NCBI RefSeq assembly: GCF_001813675.1
Contig: NZ_KV813675.1
Location: 666,410-730,409, forward strand
Source of the DNA: Streptococcus sp. HMSC078D09
Lineage (GTDB): Bacteria > Bacillota > Bacilli > Lactobacillales > Streptococcaceae
Direction: 5' to 3'
Length of the DNA: 64,000 nucleotides
The translations under genes and the position numbers were made by a program. Numbering within the stretch: position 1 is the first letter of the stretch; every line of letters begins with the position of its first letter. This document shows, one piece after another, positions 61,493 to 64,000 of this stretch. A model generated the notes under the pieces. It ran no database searches. It was not told the DNA's origin and saw nothing but the letters and a program-made list of their open reading frames with translations.

Positions 61493-62400
61493 TTTATACA
61501 GTTACACTGAATCCAGCAATTGACTATATTGTCCGTCTCGATCATGTAGAGACAGGAGCGGTCAATCGGATGGCTTCGGAAGATAAATTCGCCGGTGGTA
61601 AAGGGATCAATGTCAGTCGTGTTTTGAAGCGTCTCGATATCGAGAACACAGCGACTGGATTTATCGGTGGTTTCACTGGACGCTTCATTGAAGACGTATT
61701 GACTAGCGAAGCCATTTCAACCAACTTTGTGACAGTGGACCAAGATACACGGATCAATGTCAAGATCAAAGCTGATGAGGAAACAGAGATCAATGGGAAT
61801 GGCCCAGAAGTGACGGAAGCTCAGTTGCAAGAATTGCTCAACATCTTATCGAGCTTAACAGCAGATGATGTGGTAGTTTTTGCAGGATCTGCCCCATCTT
61901 CACTTGGCAATGCCGTTTACAAACAATTGATCGCAGCAACTCGTGCGACAGGTGCGCAAGTCGTTTGTGACTTTGAAGGGCAAACCTTGATTGATTCCTT
62001 GGAGTTCAATCCCCAATTGGTCAAACCAAACAACCATGAGTTGGGAGATATTTTTGGCGTTACCTTGACGGAATTGCCAGAAATTGAACGCTACGCCAAA
62101 GAAATCTTGGCCAAGGGTGCACAAAACGTCATTATTTCCATGGCGGGTGATGGCGCTCTTCTGGTAAGTCCTAGTGGTACTTACTTCGCAAAACCAATCA
62201 AGGGTCAAGTGAAGAACTCTGTCGGGGCTGGAGATTCCATGGTAGCAGGCTTTACTGGGAAGCTCGCAACGACAGGAGACGTCATCGAAGCCTTCAAATG
62301 GGGAGTGGCTTGTGGCACAGCGACCACCTTCTCAGATGATTTGGCGACAGCGGACTATATTAAAGAAACTTATGAAAAAGTAGAGGTAGAAAAACTATGA
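61489..62400 (+). CDS. fruK: 1-phosphofructokinase
   Basis: A 303-residue PfkB-family kinase that makes fructose-1,6-bisphosphate from fructose-1-phosphate. TLNPAIDYIVRLD, FAGGKGINVSRVLKRLD and the C-terminal GAGDSMVAGFTGKL (catalytic Asp) are intact. The start is TTG at 61489, overlapping the fruR stop (TTGA), with GGAGG upstream. Its stop overlaps the fruA ATG, giving a tightly coupled operon. Confidence 0.95.
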   Translation: MIYTVTLNPAIDYIVRLDHVETGAVNRMASEDKFAGGKGINVSRVLKRLDIENTATGFIGGFTGRFIEDVLTSEAISTNFVTVDQDTRINVKIKADEETEINGNGPEVTEAQLQELLNILSSLTADDVVVFAGSAPSSLGNAVYKQLIAATRATGAQVVCDFEGQTLIDSLEFNPQLVKPNNHELGDIFGVTLTELPEIERYAKEILAKGAQNVIISMAGDGALLVSPSGTYFAKPIKGQVKNSVGAGDSMVAGFTGKLATTGDVIEAFKWGVACGTATTFSDDLATADYIKETYEKVEVEKL

Positions 62401-64000
62401 AAATTCAAGACGTTTTAAATAAAAACGTGATGTTGTTTGACCTTCAAGCAACAGATAAAGAAGGCGTGATCAATGAGATGATCCAATCGCTCGTTGACAA
62501 TGGTGTGGTGACAGATTTTGAAACTTTCAAAGCTGGGATTATGAACCGTGAAGCACAAACTTCAACTGGTTTGGGTGACGGAATTGCCATGCCACACAGC
62601 AAAAATGAAGCAGTCAAAGAAGCAACGGTCTTGTTTGCAAAATCAAACAAGGGTGTGGATTACGCATCTCTTGATGGTCAACCAACAGACTTGTTCTTCA
62701 TGATTGCAGCTCCAGAAGGAGCAAACGATACTCACTTGGCAGCCCTTGCTGAATTGTCTAAGTACTTGATGAAACCAGGATTTGCGGACAAACTTCGCCA
62801 AGCAAGCACTCCTGATCAAGTGATCGCTGCCTTTGATGCAGAAGAGCAAGAAGCTGCAGCTGAAGAAGCAAAAAAAGCGGAAGCAGTCAAAGAAGCAGCT
62901 TCATCTGACAAACCGCTTATCGTTGCCGTTACAGCATGTACAACAGGGATCGCCCACACTTACATGGCAGAAGAAGCCCTCATCAAAAAAGGGGAAGAAA
63001 TGGGTGTTACGGTCCGCGTTGAAACCAACGGTGCATCAGGTGTCGGCAACCGCTTGACAGCTGAAGAAATCGCCAAAGCTGAAGGGGTCATCATTGCAGC
63101 AGATAAAGCAGTTGAAACCGCTCGTTTCGATGGCAAAAAATTGATCTCTAAACCAGTCGCAGCCGGTATCCGTCAGACAGAAGACTTGATCCAAACCATC
63201 TTGGACGGCAAAGCAGATGTCTTCCACGCTGAAAATGCAGCACAAGCTAGCGCTAGCCAAGAAAAATTGAGCTTGGGTGGAGCCTTCTACAAACACCTGA
63301 TGAGCGGGGTTTCTCAAATGCTTCCATTCGTTATCGGTGGTGGTATCTTGATTGCCCTTGCCTTCTTGATTGACCAAGTTCTTGGTGTTCCTCAAGATCA
63401 ATTGTCTAGTCTTGGTTCTTATCATGTATTAGCAGCACAATTTAAAACAATTGGTGGAGTAGCCTTTGGCTTCATGCTTCCTGTACTTGCAGGTTACATT
63501 GGATTCTCAATCGCTGAAAAACCTGGTTTTGTAGCAGGGTTTATCGCTGGATCTATTGCTAGCTCAGGGTCAGCATTTGGAAATATCGCCTACGGTGCTG
63601 CTAAAGGTGAATTACCAGCAGCCGTATCATCTGGTTTCCTTGGTGCCTTAGTTGGTGGTTTCCTTGCAGGTGGAATTGTTCTCTTACTTCGCAAAGCCCT
63701 TGCAGGTCTTCCACGTTCACTCGATGGTATCCGCTCTATCCTTCTCTTACCATTACTTGGTGTTGGTTTGACAGGATTCTTGATGTTCCTCATCAATATT
63801 CCAATGGCTGCTATCAATACTGGTCTTAATAACTTCCTTTCAAGCTTGTCAGGTAGCTCAGCTGTCCTTCTTGGACTTCTCGTCGGCGGTATGATGGCTG
63901 TCGATATGGGTGGACCAGTTAACAAAGCCGCTTATGTCTTCGCTACAGGTACACTTGCTGAATCTGTTGCTTCAGGTGGTTCTATTGTTATGGCAGCCGT
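62397..64000 (+). CDS. fruA: PTS fructose transporter IIABC (partial, runs off the window)
   Basis: The visible 534 codons start at ATG 62397 (overlapping the fruK stop). The IIA domain has the phospho-histidine in GIAMPHSKN (His67), and an Ala/Glu-rich linker follows. The IIB domain has the phospho-cysteine in VTACTTGIAHTYMAEEAL (Cys181). The IIC membrane domain begins at about residue 300 (LMSGVSQMLPFVIGGGILIALAF; GGPVNKAAYVFATG). It imports fructose and phosphorylates it to fructose-1-phosphate for FruK. The C-terminal part lies beyond base 64000. Confidence 0.95.
   Translation, partial: MKIQDVLNKNVMLFDLQATDKEGVINEMIQSLVDNGVVTDFETFKAGIMNREAQTSTGLGDGIAMPHSKNEAVKEATVLFAKSNKGVDYASLDGQPTDLFFMIAAPEGANDTHLAALAELSKYLMKPGFADKLRQASTPDQVIAAFDAEEQEAAAEEAKKAEAVKEAASSDKPLIVAVTACTTGIAHTYMAEEALIKKGEEMGVTVRVETNGASGVGNRLTAEEIAKAEGVIIAADKAVETARFDGKKLISKPVAAGIRQTEDLIQTILDGKADVFHAENAAQASASQEKLSLGGAFYKHLMSGVSQMLPFVIGGGILIALAFLIDQVLGVPQDQLSSLGSYHVLAAQFKTIGGVAFGFMLPVLAGYIGFSIAEKPGFVAGFIAGSIASSGSAFGNIAYGAAKGELPAAVSSGFLGALVGGFLAGGIVLLLRKALAGLPRSLDGIRSILLLPLLGVGLTGFLMFLINIPMAAINTGLNNFLSSLSGSSAVLLGLLVGGMMAVDMGGPVNKAAYVFATGTLAESVASGGSIVMAA

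Overview
The window is chromosomal DNA of a low-GC Gram-positive coccus, almost certainly an oral Streptococcus of the mitis/sanguinis/parasanguinis type. This rests on gene content and gene order (ypmB-aspartate aminotransferase-asnS; glnPQ next to uvrB; uvrB near mutX; rpsP-khpA; rimM-trmD; PyrR-attenuated pyrR-pyrB-car; fruRKA), on the two-receptor glutamine transporter, and on protein sequences that look streptococcal throughout. I see no rRNA, tRNA, CRISPR array, intact insertion sequence or prophage; almost everything is core genome plus a few small accessory genes.

Layout. 1-1.9 kb: minus-strand P-loop kinase-like gene, rpsT and coaA. 2.0-9.7 kb: a nucleoside salvage and uptake operon (rRNA methyltransferase-like gene, pdp, deoC, cdd, lipoprotein bmpA, ABC transporter nupABC). 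10-17 kb: an anchored YpmS-like protein, cutC, a MmcQ/YjbR protein, a heterodimeric ABC exporter and a MocR-type regulator. 17-25 kb: hemolysin-III and DUF1836 proteins, yaaA, a MarR regulator, ypmB-aminotransferase-asnS, a DUF1003 protein and an MFS transporter. 25-36 kb: a second heterodimeric ABC exporter, glnQ/glnP, a CPBP protease and uvrB. 35-42 kb: small accessory genes (acetyltransferase, quinone-reductase-like flavoprotein, small membrane proteins, mutX, a three-gene ABC cassette that begins with a 46-residue membrane peptide, thioesterase, HAD phosphatase, zinc-ribbon protein, Pr6Pr protein). 42.6-47.3 kb: the PyrR-regulated pyrimidine operon. 47.5-58 kb: pepT, a Cof phosphatase, an S24-type repressor, lepA, a lipoprotein, YkgJ, YjjG, rpsP-khpA, MazG, an alpha/beta hydrolase and rimM-trmD. 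58-64 kb: a large CAP-domain surface protein and fruR-fruK-fruA, which runs off the right end.

Most unusual content. (1) After a normal PyrR leader, pyrR and pyrB, the carA and carB positions hold intact but apparently dead genes. The CarA-like protein has Gly and Gln where the catalytic Cys and His should be. The CarB-like protein is about half length and lacks its nucleotide-binding glycine loop and key arginines. A hairpin terminator separates the pair from pyrB. (2) A 136-nt element after these genes folds into a closed multibranch structure with three perfect hairpins, followed by a terminator; the start of a second copy lies at the left edge of the window. (3) Five start codons lie exactly six bases after a -10-like hexamer, with a TGn extension in four of them, which suggests a set of leaderless mRNAs. 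(4) A palindromic element of about 180 bp occurs three times between genes. These points come from reading the sequence by eye. Family assignments rest on motif recall, not on database searches.
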